From Ignelater luminosus (lineage: Eukaryota; Arthropoda; Insecta; Coleoptera; Elateridae): 64,000 nucleotides of DNA. This document shows, one piece after another, positions 63,201 to 64,000 of this stretch; within the stretch, counting starts at the first letter, position 1, and each line of letters starts with the position of its first letter. A program made the translations under genes and the position numbers. The stretch lies in the NCBI GenBank assembly GCA_011009095.1, contig VTPC01001891.1:362768-426767 (forward strand), written 5' to 3'. The notes beneath the pieces were generated by a model that saw only the letters and a program-made list of their open reading frames with translations, ran no database searches and was not told the DNA's origin.

Positions 63201-64000
63201 GTCTGTCTCCACCTTTATTCTGTAGGCGCTCTTTGAGCTTGATAGTGTTTCTGAGCCAAATTTTCTTGAAAACTTCTAGATCATTTCCTTTGCATGTTTT
63301 TGTTTTCCCTTCTTTTTTAAAAAAAAGATCCAGTTTTGTGGCTCAAGGGCATTAACTGGTTGATAGAATAATTGTTCCCATCTCTTTTAACAAATTTATT
63401 ATTTTACATAAGCTTTGTGTGCGGAAATGTTCAATTGCAAATGCTGTCCTAACCCGTAACTTCGTTGAAGGAATTACGAGTTGATCTGGTCGATGATGAT
63501 TAGTAAAATTTGTTAGTTGGCATGCTGCCTGAAATAGTTATAAATACAGAATTCTGAATCATTTTATTTCCTAGAATACATAAAAATTTGTCCCGAAATC
63601 TTTATTTTTCCTATGAATTCGTTTATTTACGCCGGGCAAGGTTTTTTATTGTTCTTTTTTTTCACACAAAACAAATAGAACAATGATCTTCACCGCTACC
63701 TACTACTATAATGAAACGTCTGGAATTTATTTCCACGCTTTGAAACAAAAAGCATGTTTTGCAAAATATTTAAAAACCTCACAGTTTCCAGTTTGTGTTG
63801 TAATAGCGTAGCCGTAACCTGACACAGACTTCTCATTATTTTGAGCTATGATGTCATGAGTTTGTCAAAGTCATAAAAGTAAGACGTAAAGGTATACGTT
63901 TGCTGGATTCTTATTTCAACGTTTTCTGTTTTTTCATTAATAACTAGTTTAACTGCTTAGCTATAAAATAATTCCAGTAGTTCGAAAATTATATTATAAA
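54233..64000. other. Intron segment to window end, no recognised gene
   Basis: AT-rich sequence. No second how exon, RNA gene or transposon coding remnant is recognised. Small items are an 18-bp perfect palindrome TTTATTTTCGAAAATAAA at 57338-57355, an acceptor-like TTTTGTTTCAG at about 57757-57767 with no good donor after it, and a single ATG-started open frame at 61280-61600 (106 codons) with no recognisable family. Confidence 0.45.

Larger units (their letters stand above)
12929..64000 (+). other. how: First coding intron of how, at least 51 kb, 3' end not in window
   Basis: The intron starts with the GTAAGG donor at 12929. I looked on the plus strand for the expected next exon (codons for EIARVRASLFQ and then the KH signature around PDFNFVGRILGP) and found no match, so the intron probably runs past the window end. 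It is AT-rich throughout, with no other gene recognised on either strand. Candidate splicing and regulatory elements and repeat fragments inside it are listed separately. An unnoticed short exon or nested non-coding gene cannot be excluded by eye. Confidence 0.75.

Noticed and set aside
1-64000. CRISPR arrays, operons, rRNA, phage or plasmid functions
   Set aside because: No regularly spaced repeats, no dense coding and no bacterial signals; the window is eukaryotic.

Overview
This window is AT-rich, intron-dominated animal DNA, almost certainly from an arthropod. It is neither bacterial nor viral: there are no dense open frames, operons or ribosome binding sites. Three things point to an arthropod. 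The single host coding exon is the first coding exon of the STAR/KH RNA-binding gene held out wings (how, the Quaking orthologue) and carries the arthropod form of its N-terminus. Its start codon sits in the context CAAAATG, as in flies. The transposon debris (a DUF4817-type mariner-like element, a second mariner, an I-superfamily LINE) is the kind common in insects and arachnids. The order cannot be fixed from the sequence; the very long intron suggests a large genome. Layout: 1-12.5 kb is intergenic or upstream DNA that has collected transposons. In order these are a decayed DUF4817-type mariner-like element (2.9-4.1 kb), a TAATC/GATTA-rich repeat (4.3-4.5 kb), an internally deleted mariner with perfect 30-bp terminal repeats (5.07-5.68 kb), a CA/CT microsatellite, a small hAT-like MITE (6.5-6.7 kb), a 3.2-kb minus-strand LINE carcass with recognisable endonuclease, reverse transcriptase and RNase H remains (7.3-10.5 kb), and a 178-bp palindromic MITE (11.1-11.25 kb). 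At 12.55-12.93 kb lies the how promoter and first coding exon: a TATA box that is also a perfect CArG box, an initiator-like site about 29 bp downstream, a 5' UTR of about 230 nt, and 40 codons ending at a GTAAGG donor. I found no other STAR-domain exon, so 12.93-64.0 kb (at least 51 kb) is read as the first coding intron. The intron is not featureless. It holds a textbook-like recursive splice site (pyrimidine tract, CAG, then GTAAGG) at 36,396/36,397, two micro-exon-like acceptor/donor pairs (32,020-32,047 and 48,646-48,669), a CpG- and GC-richer block at 23.65-24.34 kb that could be an internal promoter or enhancer, a pair of adjacent hairpins beside an E2F-like site near 47.0 kb, a foldback element with an adjoining half copy (45.56-46.23 kb), a second small hAT-like element (53.6 kb) and several repeat scraps. 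The main candidate for something undescribed is how this giant STAR-gene intron is removed: possibly stepwise through the recursive site, with cryptic stop-containing micro-exons. All intronic functional calls are inferences from sequence and need RNA data.
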